A DNA stretch of 64,000 bases from Streptoalloteichus tenebrarius (lineage in GTDB: Bacteria > Actinomycetota > Actinomycetes > Mycobacteriales > Pseudonocardiaceae), in the NCBI RefSeq assembly GCF_024171885.1, contig NZ_JAMTCP010000037.1, positions 1-64,000 on the forward strand. The letters are read 5' to 3'. Position numbers and translations under genes: made by a program. Below the pieces are notes generated by a model. It searched no databases, was not told the DNA's origin, and worked only from the letters and a program-made list of their open reading frames with translations. Below, piece after piece: positions 16,949 through 25,604 of the stretch. Each line of letters starts with the position of its first letter. Position 1 is the stretch's first letter.

Positions 16949-18349
16949 TCAGTTCAGGTACTGGCACAACGCCCGGTCGAGGAACCGGCCGTGACCGGGA
17001 CTCCCGTGGTACTCACCCCGGTCGACGACGACGCGGCCCCGCGACAGCACCGTCTCCACGCGACCGGTGACCTCCATGCCCTCGTACGCCGAGTAGTCGA
17101 CGTTCATGTGGTGCGTGCTCGCCGACAACGTCTGTCGCGCCGTCGGGTCGTAGACGACGATGTCGGCGTCGGAGCCCGGCGCGATGACGCCCTTGCGCGG
17201 GTAGAGGCCGAACATCCTGGCCGGTGTCGTGGAGGTGACCTCCACCCACCGCGCCAGCGACAGCTCCCCCGCCACCACGCCCTGGTGGATCAGGTCCATC
17301 CGGTGCTCCACGCCCGGCAGGCCGTTGGGGATCCGGGTGAAGTCCCCGCGCCCCAGCTCCTTCTGCTCCGAGAAGCAGAACGGGCAGTGGTCGGTGGAGA
17401 CCAGCGCCAGGTCGTTGGTGCGCAGGCCCCGCCACAGCGGGGCCTGGTGCTCCGCCGGCCGCAACGGCGGCGAGCACACGAACTTGGCGCCCTCGAAGCC
17501 GGGCCGGGCGAGGTCGCGCAACGACAGGTGGAGGTACTGCGGGCAGGTCTCGGCGAACACGTTCTGGCCGGTGTCCCTGGCCGCCGTGACCTCGTCCAAC
17601 GCGTGGCTGGACGACAGGTGCACGATGTACAGGGGCGCACCCGTCACCCTGGCCAGGGTCACGGCGCGGTGCACGGCCTCGGCCTCCAGCTCCGGAGGCC
17701 TGGTCAGGCCGTGCTGCACCGGGTCCGTGCGTCCCGCGGCGAGGGCGCGCGCCACCAGCTCGTCGATGGCGATGCCGTTCTCCGCGTGCATCATCACCAT
17801 GGCGCCGTTCTCCGCGGCCCTGCCCATCACGCGGAGGATCTCGCCGTCGGTGGCGTAGAACGCGCCGGGATAGGCCATGAACATCTTGAAGCTGTTCACC
17901 CCGGCCGCCAGGCAGGCGTCCATCTCCTTCACGGTGGCGTCGTTGACGTCGGACACGATCATGTGGAACCCGTAGTCCACGGCGCAGTTCCCGTCGGCCC
18001 TCGCGTGCCATTCGTCCAGTGTGGACAGAAGCGAGGAGCCCCTGCGCTGTACGGCGAAGTCGATGATCGTCGTGGTCCCGCCCCACGCCGCCGCCCGCGT
18101 CCCGGTCTCGAAGGTGTCGCTGGCCCGCGTGCCCCCGAAGGGCATCTCCATGTGGGTGTGCGCGTCGATGCCGCCGGGGAGGACGTACTTCCCGCTGGCG
18201 TCGATGACGCGGTCCGCCGCTCCCCACCAGTCCCCGGTCAGCGCGTCCGGCGCGACGAGCGCGGCCACGCGCTCCCCGTCGACCACCACGTCCGCGGGCA
18301 CCGCGCCGGTCGAGGAGAGCACGGTGCCGCCCCGGATGACGATCCGCAT
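16949..18349 (-). CDS. hydA: Dihydropyrimidinase / D-hydantoinase
   Basis: 466 residues, cyclic amidohydrolase fold. Metal ligands are visible: HTHMEMPF, the carboxylated-lysine segment NSFKMFMAYPG, MMHAENG, IVHLSSSHA and the Asp in STDHCPFC. It opens the ring of 5,6-dihydrouracil, dihydrothymine or hydantoins to N-carbamoyl-beta-amino acids. It lies 13 bases downstream of the beta-ureidopropionase gene, which performs the next step. The gene starts at ATG 18349. Confidence 0.95.
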   Translation of the reverse strand: MRIVIRGGTVLSSTGAVPADVVVDGERVAALVAPDALTGDWWGAADRVIDASGKYVLPGGIDAHTHMEMPFGGTRASDTFETGTRAAAWGGTTTIIDFAVQRRGSSLLSTLDEWHARADGNCAVDYGFHMIVSDVNDATVKEMDACLAAGVNSFKMFMAYPGAFYATDGEILRVMGRAAENGAMVMMHAENGIAIDELVARALAAGRTDPVQHGLTRPPELEAEAVHRAVTLARVTGAPLYIVHLSSSHALDEVTAARDTGQNVFAETCPQYLHLSLRDLARPGFEGAKFVCSPPLRPAEHQAPLWRGLRTNDLALVSTDHCPFCFSEQKELGRGDFTRIPNGLPGVEHRMDLIHQGVVAGELSLARWVEVTSTTPARMFGLYPRKGVIAPGSDADIVVYDPTARQTLSASTHHMNVDYSAYEGMEVTGRVETVLSRGRVVVDRGEYHGSPGHGRFLDRALCQYLN

Positions 18350-18362
18350 GGTGGGCCTCCGT

Positions 18363-19211
18363 TCAGGGTCGGGTCAGGGACTCGTAGCTGTCCGGCCTCC
18401 GGTCGCGGTAGAACGCCCAGAGGTCCCGCACCCCGGCCAGCAGACCCATGTCCAGGTCGCGCACGACGACCTCCTCCTCGGTGTCGGAGGCGGCGGGTCC
18501 GACGAGCTGCCCCCTCGGGTCGACGAAGTAGGACTGCCCGTAGAACTCGTTGTCCCCCAACGGCTCCACGCCGACCCGGTTGATCGCGCCGACGAAGAAC
18601 TGGTTCGCCGCGGCCGCGGCCGGCTGCTCCAGGCGCCACAGGTACTCGGAGAGGCTGCGGCTGGTGGCCGAGGGGTTGAAGACGATCCGCGCGCCGGCGA
18701 GCCCGAGCGCGCGCCACCCCTCGGGGAAGTGCCGCTCGTAGCAGATGTAGACGCCGATACGGCCGACGGCGGTGTCGAACACCGGGTAGCCCAGGTTGCC
18801 GGGGCGGAAGTAGAACTTCTCCCAGAAGCCCCGGACCTGCGGGATGTGGTTCTTGCGGTACTTGCCGAGATAGGTGCCGTCGGCGTCGATGACGGCCGCG
18901 GTGTTGTAGTAGACGCCGGGCTGTTCCTCCTCGTAGAGGGGCACGACCAGCACGACGCCGTGCCGCTCGGCGACCTCGCACATCAGCCGGGTCGTCGGAC
19001 CGTCGGGGACACCCTCGGTGTGGGAGTAGTAGTCGGGGTCCTGCACCTGGCAGAAGTACGGTCCGGAGAACAGCTCCTGGAGACACACGACCCGCGCGCC
19101 CTGGGACGCCGCCGTCCCGATCGCCGCGACCGCGTTGTCGATCATCGAGTCCCGGTCGCCGGTCCAGCGCTGCTGCACGAGACCGGCGCGGACGATCTCT
19201 CCCTCGCTCAT
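18363..19211 (-). CDS. Nitrilase-superfamily beta-ureidopropionase (N-carbamoyl-beta-alanine amidohydrolase)
   Basis: 282 residues with the Glu-Lys-Cys triad: Glu in CLQELFSGPYFC, Lys in GKYRKNHIP, Cys in VYICYERHFPEG. It hydrolyses N-carbamoyl-beta-alanine to beta-alanine, CO2 and ammonia. The gene begins at ATG 19211 and is transcribed with dihydropyrimidinase and the LLM oxidoreductase. The promoter should be in the 86-base gap after the PucR gene, or transcription reads through from PucR. Confidence 0.93.
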   Translation of the reverse strand: MSEGEIVRAGLVQQRWTGDRDSMIDNAVAAIGTAASQGARVVCLQELFSGPYFCQVQDPDYYSHTEGVPDGPTTRLMCEVAERHGVVLVVPLYEEEQPGVYYNTAAVIDADGTYLGKYRKNHIPQVRGFWEKFYFRPGNLGYPVFDTAVGRIGVYICYERHFPEGWRALGLAGARIVFNPSATSRSLSEYLWRLEQPAAAAANQFFVGAINRVGVEPLGDNEFYGQSYFVDPRGQLVGPAASDTEEEVVVRDLDMGLLAGVRDLWAFYRDRRPDSYESLTRP

Positions 19212-19297
19212 TGGCGAATCCTGGTGGCGCGCGGCGCGAGATCGGCAGTGACAGGGTGTGCGTGGTTCGGCGTGAGGGAGGACACACTGTCCAGCAC

Positions 19298-20986
19298 TCA
19301 CCCGTTTTGGTGATGGGGAGCGCACGGGGGCTCGGCCGCCCCGCCCACGGCCCCGCCCGCCGCGGCGCCCGCGACCTCGGCGGCGAGCAACGCCACCGAG
19401 AGGGACAACATCGACTCGGGATCGTCCAGCGAGACGCCGAGGACCTGCTCGATCCGGTCCAACTGCTGGTAGTACGCGGTGCGAGACAGGTGCACGGCGG
19501 CAGCGGCGGCCGACTTGTTCCCCCCGTGCTCGCAGTAGGCGCGCAGCACGTCGATCCACCGCGCGCCCTGGCTCCCGCCGCGCGCGAGCAGCGGCCCCAA
19601 CTCCCGCTCGACGAAGGCGGTGACCCGCTCGTCGTCGCGCAGCAGGTGCAGCAGGCCGCGCAGGCGCACGTCGTCAAGCCGGTGGTAGGGCCGCGTCCTC
19701 GGCGAGCGCGAGGCGGCGTCGGCGACGTGCGCGGCCTCGCCCAGGCTGCGCCGCGCGTCCGGCCAGGAACCGACCGCCGTCCCCACCCCGACCACCACCG
19801 GGAGCGCGCGCGGCGTCCCCGCCGCCGCCCGGTGCACCTCCTGCGCCAGGCGCTCCAGCACCGGTTCCAGGTCCCCGCGCTGCGGCAACGCGAGCAACAC
19901 GTGCACCGAGTTGTCGTCGACCACGCCGACGAGCGCCGGCGCCTTGGCGCGCCGGGCGGCCAGCGCCGTGGCCTCGGCGAGGTCCCGCACCACCTCCTGC
20001 GTCGCCAACGCGGCGGCGGGCGTGGTCGGCACGGTGCTGCGCGGCCGCACCGCCACGCCCACCAGTCGCCGCCCCTCCCACGGCACACCCAACGCGGCGG
20101 CCCTGGTCGGCAGGTCGGCGGGCCGGGGGCCGTCGGCGACCAGCTCCGCCAGCAACGCCCGGTGCGCCTGGCGTTCCAGCGTGTCCCGGTCCCGGGTGAC
20201 CAGCCGGTGCAACGCCAACGCGGAGGCGGCCCGCTCGGCCACGACGACGTGCCGGTGCGGCGGGTCGTCCGGGCTCACCAGCACGAGCCTGCCCCAGTCG
20301 TCGCCGCGCGCCCCGACCACCGTGACCAGCCAGCCGGCCGCCCGGTCGTACCCCGTGCGCCCGGCGGGGCGGACGACCCGGGAGCGCTCGGCCCAGTCGG
20401 CCAGCAGCCCGGCGGGGTCCGCGCCGGCCGCGTCGTAGGCCAGCACGTGGTGGTTGAACGTCTCCAGCACCACGGGCAGGCCGGCCAGCCGGGCGACCTC
20501 CCGCAGGATCTCGGCCGGTCCCGCGCCCGAGACGGTCAGCGCGGTGAAGATCTCGTGGACCTGCTCGGCCGCCCGCAGCTCGGCCACCTGCCGGTCCAGC
20601 ACCAGCTCGGTGACCGCCTCGGTCACCGAGACGAACCGCGTCTCCCTGTCGAGGGCGACCAGCGGCAGCCCGTGCCGCTCCGCGCTGGCCAGCAGGGCCG
20701 GCGGCGGCGTGGACCGCCAACGCCGCACCAGTTCGACGACCAGACCCGCCGCGCCCACCCGCGCCAGGTCCGCCACGTACCGGTCCAGTCCCGCCTCGTC
20801 GTCGGGCAACGCGATGCCGGTGGTGAGGACCAGCTCGCCGCCGCGCAGCAGGTGGGCGATGTCGGCGACCTCGGCCGCGTGCGCCCACCGCACCCGGTTC
20901 CCCAGCCCCGCCGACCCGGCGACCACGCGCGGGGCGCCCCGGCGCACCACCGGCAGGGCGAGGACCTCGGCCACCGTGGGGTACAT
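19298..20986 (-). CDS. PucR family transcriptional regulator
   Basis: 562 residues. The N-terminal PucR domain opens with TVAEVLALPVVRRGAPRVVA. A GGDEF-like (CdaR) middle region follows, and the C-terminal PucR helix-turn-helix reads GGNKSAAAAAVHLSRTAYYQ. PucR proteins control purine, pyrimidine or allantoin use. Its gene lies between the degradation genes transcribed the same way and the divergent aminotransferase/dehydrogenase pair, the usual place for the pathway's regulator. The C-terminal Ala/Gly-rich tail is disordered. Confidence 0.93.
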   Translation of the reverse strand: MYPTVAEVLALPVVRRGAPRVVAGSAGLGNRVRWAHAAEVADIAHLLRGGELVLTTGIALPDDEAGLDRYVADLARVGAAGLVVELVRRWRSTPPPALLASAERHGLPLVALDRETRFVSVTEAVTELVLDRQVAELRAAEQVHEIFTALTVSGAGPAEILREVARLAGLPVVLETFNHHVLAYDAAGADPAGLLADWAERSRVVRPAGRTGYDRAAGWLVTVVGARGDDWGRLVLVSPDDPPHRHVVVAERAASALALHRLVTRDRDTLERQAHRALLAELVADGPRPADLPTRAAALGVPWEGRRLVGVAVRPRSTVPTTPAAALATQEVVRDLAEATALAARRAKAPALVGVVDDNSVHVLLALPQRGDLEPVLERLAQEVHRAAAGTPRALPVVVGVGTAVGSWPDARRSLGEAAHVADAASRSPRTRPYHRLDDVRLRGLLHLLRDDERVTAFVERELGPLLARGGSQGARWIDVLRAYCEHGGNKSAAAAAVHLSRTAYYQQLDRIEQVLGVSLDDPESMLSLSVALLAAEVAGAAAGGAVGGAAEPPCAPHHQNG

Positions 20987-21015
20987 GGACCCACCCCCTC
21001 CGGCTCACCCACCAG

Positions 21016-21054
21016 CCGAACACAACGTATCGCCCGAACCGGTATCCCGAACAC
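21016..21054. promoter_or_regulatory. CCGAAC direct repeats in the divergent pucR / aminotransferase promoter
   Basis: CCGAACAC occurs at 21016-21023 and 21047-21054, with CCGAACC at 21034-21040 between them. They sit in the 218-base divergent region and are candidate PucR binding sites. This is pattern recognition only. Confidence 0.35.
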
Positions 21055-21204
21055 TCTGTCCATAGCCGGAGGTCAGGGGGACGGCCGACACTCGGCGCTG
21101 GCCCCGCGGGGCGCGGGGAACGCCGGGCAGGTCGTGGCGGCGGGCCGCCCTCCCGCCCCGACCGCCCGTCGGGTGCCACGTCCCGCACGACCACGGGAGG
21201 TCCC

Positions 21205-22521
21205 ATGTCACACGCCGAGCTGCTGGCCCGGCACCGGGCGGTCATGCCGGCATGGCTCGCCCTGTACTACGACGAGCCGATCGAGATCGTCCGGGGCTCG
21301 GGGCGCAGGGTCGAGGACGCCGAGGGCCGCCGCTACCTGGACTTCTTCGCGGGGATCCTCACCAACGCGATCGGCTACGACATCGCCGAGATCAACGCCG
21401 CGATCACCGAGCAGGTCGCGCGGGGCGTCCTGCACACCTCCACGCTCTACCTCATCCGGAGCCAGGTGGAGCTGGCGGAGCGGATCGCGCGGCTCTCCGG
21501 CATCCCCGACGCCAAGGTGTTCTTCACCAACTCCGGCACCGAGGCCAACGAGACCGCGTTGATGCTGGCGACCCAGTACCGCCGCAGCAACCAGGTGCTG
21601 GCGCTGCGCAACTCCTACCACGGCCGGGCCTTCGGCACGATCGCGATCACCGGCAACCGGGGCTGGTCGGCGACGTCGTTGAGCCCGCTGCGGGTCAGCC
21701 ACGTGCACGGCGGCTACCGCTACCGCAGCCCGTTCCGCCACCTCTCCGACGAGGACTACGTGCGCGCCTGCGTCGCGGACCTCCGGGACGTGCTGGCCAC
21801 CACCACCGCGGGCGACGTCGCCTGCATGATCGTGGAGCCGGTGCAGGGCGTCGGCGGGTTCACCCTGCCGCCGAGGGGCCTGTTCGCGGCGTTCAAGGAG
21901 GTCCTCGACGAGCACGGCGTCCTGCTCGTCTCCGACGAGGTGCAGACCGGGTGGGGCCGCACCGGCGACCACTTCTGGGGCATCCAGGCGCACGGCGTCG
22001 TGCCGGACGCGATGACCTTCGCCAAGGGGCTGGGCAACGGGCTGGCGATCGGCGGCGTGGTCGCCAGGGGCGAGCTGATGGACGCCATCACCGCCCAATC
22101 GATCTCCACCTTCGGCGGCAACCCGCTGGCCACCGCCGGGGCGAACGCGGTGCTGGACTACCTGGAGAACCACGACCTCCAGGCCAACGCGGCCAAGCTG
22201 GGCACCCGCCTGCTCACCGGGCTGCGCGCGGCCACCGAACACAACGAGATCGTCGGCGACGTGCGCGGCGTCGGCCTCATGATCGGCGTCGAGCTGGTCG
22301 AGCCCGGCGGCGACACGCCGAACCCGCGTGCCGCCGCCCGCGTGCTGGAGGAGGCCAAGGCGCGGGGCCTGCTCGTCGGGAAGGGCGGGCTGCACGGCAA
22401 CGTGGTCCGCATGGCCCCGCCGATGACCCTCACCGAGGACGAGGCCGACGAGGGCCTGGAGGCGCTGGTCGCCGCGCTGGAGAGCGTGCGGCGCGAGACG
22501 ACGGGGGACGCGACGCCGTGA
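21205..22521 (+). CDS. Omega-amino acid (beta-alanine) aminotransferase, class III PLP
   Basis: 438 residues, fold-type I class-III aminotransferase. FFTNSGTEANETALMLA, the Asp of LLVSDEVQTGWGRTG and the PLP lysine in DAMTFAKGLGNGLAIGG are all present. AGXT2-like members with this architecture convert beta-alanine or beta-aminoisobutyrate to the semialdehyde, exactly the next step after beta-ureidopropionase. GGGAGGT precedes ATG 21205. Its stop overlaps the start of the dehydrogenase gene. Confidence 0.92.
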   Translation: MSHAELLARHRAVMPAWLALYYDEPIEIVRGSGRRVEDAEGRRYLDFFAGILTNAIGYDIAEINAAITEQVARGVLHTSTLYLIRSQVELAERIARLSGIPDAKVFFTNSGTEANETALMLATQYRRSNQVLALRNSYHGRAFGTIAITGNRGWSATSLSPLRVSHVHGGYRYRSPFRHLSDEDYVRACVADLRDVLATTTAGDVACMIVEPVQGVGGFTLPPRGLFAAFKEVLDEHGVLLVSDEVQTGWGRTGDHFWGIQAHGVVPDAMTFAKGLGNGLAIGGVVARGELMDAITAQSISTFGGNPLATAGANAVLDYLENHDLQANAAKLGTRLLTGLRAATEHNEIVGDVRGVGLMIGVELVEPGGDTPNPRAAARVLEEAKARGLLVGKGGLHGNVVRMAPPMTLTEDEADEGLEALVAALESVRRETTGDATP

Positions 22522-24011
22522 ACAGGATCTCGCACTGGATCGGCGGCAAGCCGTGGGACGGCGTCGCCGAGCGCGTCGGCGAGGTGTGCGACCCGGCGAC
22601 CGGCGAGGTGACCGGCCGCGTGGACCTCGCGGGACCCGCCGAGGTGGACCTCGCGGTCGACGCGGCCGCGCGGGCGTTCCCCGGGTGGCGGGACGCCTCG
22701 CTGGCGAGGCGGACCAGCGTGCTCTTCGCCTTCCGCGAGCTGCTCAACGCGCGGCGGCGCGAGCTGGCCGAGGTCGTCACCGCCGAGCACGGGAAGGTGC
22801 TCGCCGACGCCGAGGGCGAGGTGCGGCGCGCCCTGGAGGTGGTCGAGTACGCCTGCGGGGTCCCCGCGCTGCTCAGGGGCGGGTTCAGTGAGAACGTCTC
22901 GACCGGGGTCGACGTGTTCTCGATCCGCCAGCCGCTCGGCGTGGTCGCGGTGGTCTCCCCGTTCAACTTCCCCGCGATGGTGCCGCTGTGGTTCGCCCCG
23001 CTGGCCGTCGCCTGCGGGAACGCGGTGGTGCTCAAGCCGAGCGAGAAGGACCCCTCGGCCGCCAACCTGCTGGCCGCGTGGTGGGCCGAGGCCGGGCTGC
23101 CCGAGGGCGTCCTCAACGTCGTGCACGGGGACCGGGTCGCGGTGGACCGGCTGCTCGAACACCCCGACGTGCGCGCGGTGTCGTTCGTGGGGTCGACCCC
23201 GGTGGCCCGGCACGTGTACGAGACCGGGACGCGGCACGGCAAGCGCGTGCAGGCGCTCGGCGGAGCCAAGAACCACATGGTGGTCCTGCCCGACGCCGAC
23301 CTGGACCTGGCGGCCGACGCGGCCGTCTCGGCCGGGTTCGGCTCGGCCGGCGAGCGGTGCATGGCGATCTCGGTCGTGGTCGCGGTCGACCCGGTCGGCG
23401 ACGAGCTGGTGGAGCGGATCCGCCAGCGGGTGGCCGCCGTGCGGGTGGGCGACGGCCGACGCCCCGGCTGCGAGATGGGACCGCTGGTCACGCGCGCGCA
23501 CCGGGACAGGGTGGTCGGCTACCTCGACGCGGGGGTCGCGGCGGGAGCGACACTGGCCGTCGACGGGCGCGACCACCCGGTCGACGGCGACGAGCGCGGC
23601 TTCTGGCTCGGACCAACGGTCTTCGACCACGTGACGCCGGAGATGCCGGTCTACACCGACGAGATCTTCGGCCCGGTGCTGTCGGTGGTGCGCGTCGGCT
23701 CCTACGACGAGGCGTTGCGGCTGGTCAACACCAACCCGTACGGCAACGGGACCGCCATCTTCACCAACGACGGCGGCGCGGCGCGCCGGTTCCAGAACGA
23801 GGTGGAGGTCGGCATGGTCGGGGTCAACGTGCCGATCCCCGTGCCGGTGGCCTACTACTCGTTCGGGGGCTGGAAGGCGTCGCTGTTCGGCGACGCCCAC
23901 GCCTACGGCCCCGACGGCGTGCACTTCCTCACCAGGGGCAAGGTCGTGACGAGCCGCTGGCTCGACCCCTCGCACGGCGGCGTCAACCTCGGCTTCCCCC
24001 AGAACCACTGA
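22518..24011 (+). CDS. mmsA: CoA-acylating (methyl)malonate-semialdehyde dehydrogenase
   Basis: 497 residues, aldehyde dehydrogenase fold. It has SPFNFPAMVPLWFAPLA, FVGSTPVARHVYETG, ALGGAKNHMVVLPDADLD and the catalytic Cys in GSAGERCMAISVVVAVD, the pattern of MmsA/IolA enzymes. These turn malonate semialdehyde or methylmalonate semialdehyde into acetyl-CoA or propionyl-CoA. GTG 22518 overlaps the aminotransferase stop by four bases. This completes the reductive pyrimidine route from dihydrouracil to acetyl-CoA. Confidence 0.93.
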   Translation: MNRISHWIGGKPWDGVAERVGEVCDPATGEVTGRVDLAGPAEVDLAVDAAARAFPGWRDASLARRTSVLFAFRELLNARRRELAEVVTAEHGKVLADAEGEVRRALEVVEYACGVPALLRGGFSENVSTGVDVFSIRQPLGVVAVVSPFNFPAMVPLWFAPLAVACGNAVVLKPSEKDPSAANLLAAWWAEAGLPEGVLNVVHGDRVAVDRLLEHPDVRAVSFVGSTPVARHVYETGTRHGKRVQALGGAKNHMVVLPDADLDLAADAAVSAGFGSAGERCMAISVVVAVDPVGDELVERIRQRVAAVRVGDGRRPGCEMGPLVTRAHRDRVVGYLDAGVAAGATLAVDGRDHPVDGDERGFWLGPTVFDHVTPEMPVYTDEIFGPVLSVVRVGSYDEALRLVNTNPYGNGTAIFTNDGGAARRFQNEVEVGMVGVNVPIPVPVAYYSFGGWKASLFGDAHAYGPDGVHFLTRGKVVTSRWLDPSHGGVNLGFPQNH

Positions 24012-24083
24012 CACGCGCTGAGCCACTGGCCCGAGGGGGTCAGACGCGGGCGGTACCACTGTCGGGGGCGCACCGCCCGCCCG

Positions 24084-24121
24084 TCCGTCCCTGCCCCGGT
24101 CCCGCCCGGGGCAGGGACGGA
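24084..24121 (+). terminator. Terminator after mmsA
   Basis: Perfect 16-bp arms (24084-24099 and 24106-24121) around a 6-base loop, 72 bases after the stop codon. Confidence 0.8.
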
Positions 24122-24302
24122 AACCCTCCCCGGCTCGGGCTTCTGCACCGAATGAACCCGACTGCCTCGCCGGTTGCCTTGCCGGCCGCATGTGTCCAGC
24201 CTCGTACGATCTCAGCAACAACCCCTGAATGTCCCTTGTGGACTACTCTCCGACCTCGCGCGCGCGACTCCAGCCCAGTAGTAAGGGGAACCCCCACTCT
24301 TA

Positions 24303-24329
24303 GCATCTCGCGCGGCACTGACAATTCCG
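24303..24329 (-). repeat. Copy 1 of the CGCGCG...TGACAATTCC element
   Basis: GCATCTCGCGCGGCACTGAC followed by AATTCCG; identical over 27 bases to copy 2 at 24565-24591 and similar to copy 3 at 26464-26489. The orientation is given as minus by convention, reading GGAATTGTCAGTG first. Confidence 0.7.
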
Positions 24330-24564
24330 GCCCTGATCAGCTACCTCGACGGGGTGAAGTCTGCGAGAGGAAAGAGCTGAGCGCCCAGGGGCATGGCGAC
24401 TGTGAACCGAAGACAATCTCCTGATCGACAGCACGCGACGGCACACCGCCCGCTTCCCACTCTCATGTCCGTCCTCTGTGGAGGTTCTCTTTGGTCCTGT
24501 GTAGACACTGACGCCCACCTCGCGCGCGACTCCAGCGCTGTAGTAGGGGGAACCCCCACTCTTA

Positions 24565-24591
24565 GCATCTCGCGCGGCACTGACAATTCCG
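24565..24591 (-). repeat. Copy 2 of the CGCGCG...TGACAATTCC element
   Basis: Identical to copy 1 over 27 bases and in the same place within the 262-bp unit. Confidence 0.7.
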
Positions 24592-24822
24592 ACCCTGATG
24601 AGCGGCCTCGACTGGGCGATATCGACGAGCGAGAGAAACTGAGCGCCCAAAGACAAAGCCCGGTTGATCGCAGAAGATCTCCTGACCCGCAGCACCAGAC
24701 GGCACGCACCTGACCGCCGCACGGTGCCCCGATTGTCCTTTGTAGACAGCAGACCCCAGTCCTCTGGGTAGATCAGTCCGCCTCGCGCGCGACTCCAGCG
24801 CTGTAGTAGGGGGAAACCCCCA

Positions 24823-25591
24823 CGGCACCCACGGCCGCGTCTCAAGCCAGGGAACGCCCGAGCCCGGTTCCTCACGGCACCCGACGACGTGGTTGCGGCC
24901 GACCTCGGGCCGCTCACGGTGCTCGTTCACTACGGCACGGGTGCGGTCCATACCCTTGCTGGTAGGTCTGCCCGGTGGTGGTCAGAACTTTCGGTAACCG
25001 GTGACGTCGACGCGGTCAACGTTGTGGACCTCGACACCACGGTTCGGCTCGTCGACCGACTCACGGCGGCCGGGCTACTCCGTCCGGTACCGAGACCCCG
25101 GCCATGGCCGGCGCCCGTTTCGGGGCCGAAGTGGCGGTCGAGCTGGGGGACTCAGGAGGTGCAGGCCGGCCGGACCCCGCTGCCCCGGGTCCCCGCCCGA
25201 ACCCTGGCCCCTGGCGGCTGTCGCCGTCGCGCTCGTGGTGGCCGTCCAGCACGTTGGCCCGTCCGGCACAAGGATGGCGCGGCTTCTTCGGCTGCTGACA
25301 CTGGCCAGCAGCACCACAAGACGCTCTGCAACCCCTAGCGAAGCGCGCCAGGCTGTTCATGCTGTCCGCAAGGCCGGGTTGCTCTTCCCAGCCCGTGTGG
25401 CTTGCCTTGAAGAGTCAGCCGCGGCCGTGCTCGTGCTGTCCGTCCAACGCGCGGGCGTCCGTTGGTGTCATGGTGTGGCCGCCGACCCTGTCCGGTTCCA
25501 CGCATGGGTAGAGACTGAGCCAGGACGACGACCAGTTGCCGAACCGCTGTCTACACAGCGGTACGCCACCATCCGCGCCATTCCCAACTGA
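24823..25591 (+). pseudogene. Lasso peptide B1-B2 fusion (RRE + leader peptidase), truncated and frameshifted
   Basis: From about 24841 one frame encodes a PqqD-like recognition domain (RFLTAPDDVVAADLGPLTVL, RLVDRLTAAGLLRP) and the start of a linker (WGTQEVQAGRTPLPRVPART). At about 25205-25211 the C-run in GGCCCCTGG has one base too many. The next frame continues directly with LAAVAVALVVAV, ARLLRLLTLA and the cysteine-protease-like domain of lasso B2: LLFPARVACLEESAAAVLVL (Cys), WCHGVAADPVRFHAWVE (His) and a final acidic region. It ends at TGA 25589-25591. No start codon exists at the expected N-terminus, which abuts the repeat array. No cyclase or precursor gene is nearby. Confidence 0.75.
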
Positions 25592-25604
25592 AGGGAGCCA
25601 GGCC

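Larger units (their letters stand above)
24236..24821. repeat. Tandem repeat with a ~262-bp unit (about 2.3 copies)
   Basis: The block GCGCGACTCCAG ends at 24273, 24535 and 24798, so the period is 262-263 bases. Each unit then has a TAGTA(A/G)GGGG AA CCCCCAC core. The first two units continue through TCTTAGCATCTCGCGCGGCA and TGACAATTCC, then AGCGCCC and a GACAGCA/GCAGCAC region. The third unit breaks off at 24821, exactly where the lasso-B pseudogene begins. Short minus-strand frames run through the units but look like non-coding translation. The ~800 bases between mmsA and 24823 hold no convincing gene. Confidence 0.75.

Noticed and set aside
24236-24821. CRISPR array
   Set aside because: The repeating unit is ~262 bp and nearly identical throughout; there is no short repeat / unique spacer alternation and no cas gene.
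24300-24917. 205-codon minus-strand frame through the tandem repeat
   Set aside because: Its repeated phrases follow the DNA repeat, there is no ribosome binding site and no known domain; the plus strand at its upstream end encodes the lasso-B remnant.
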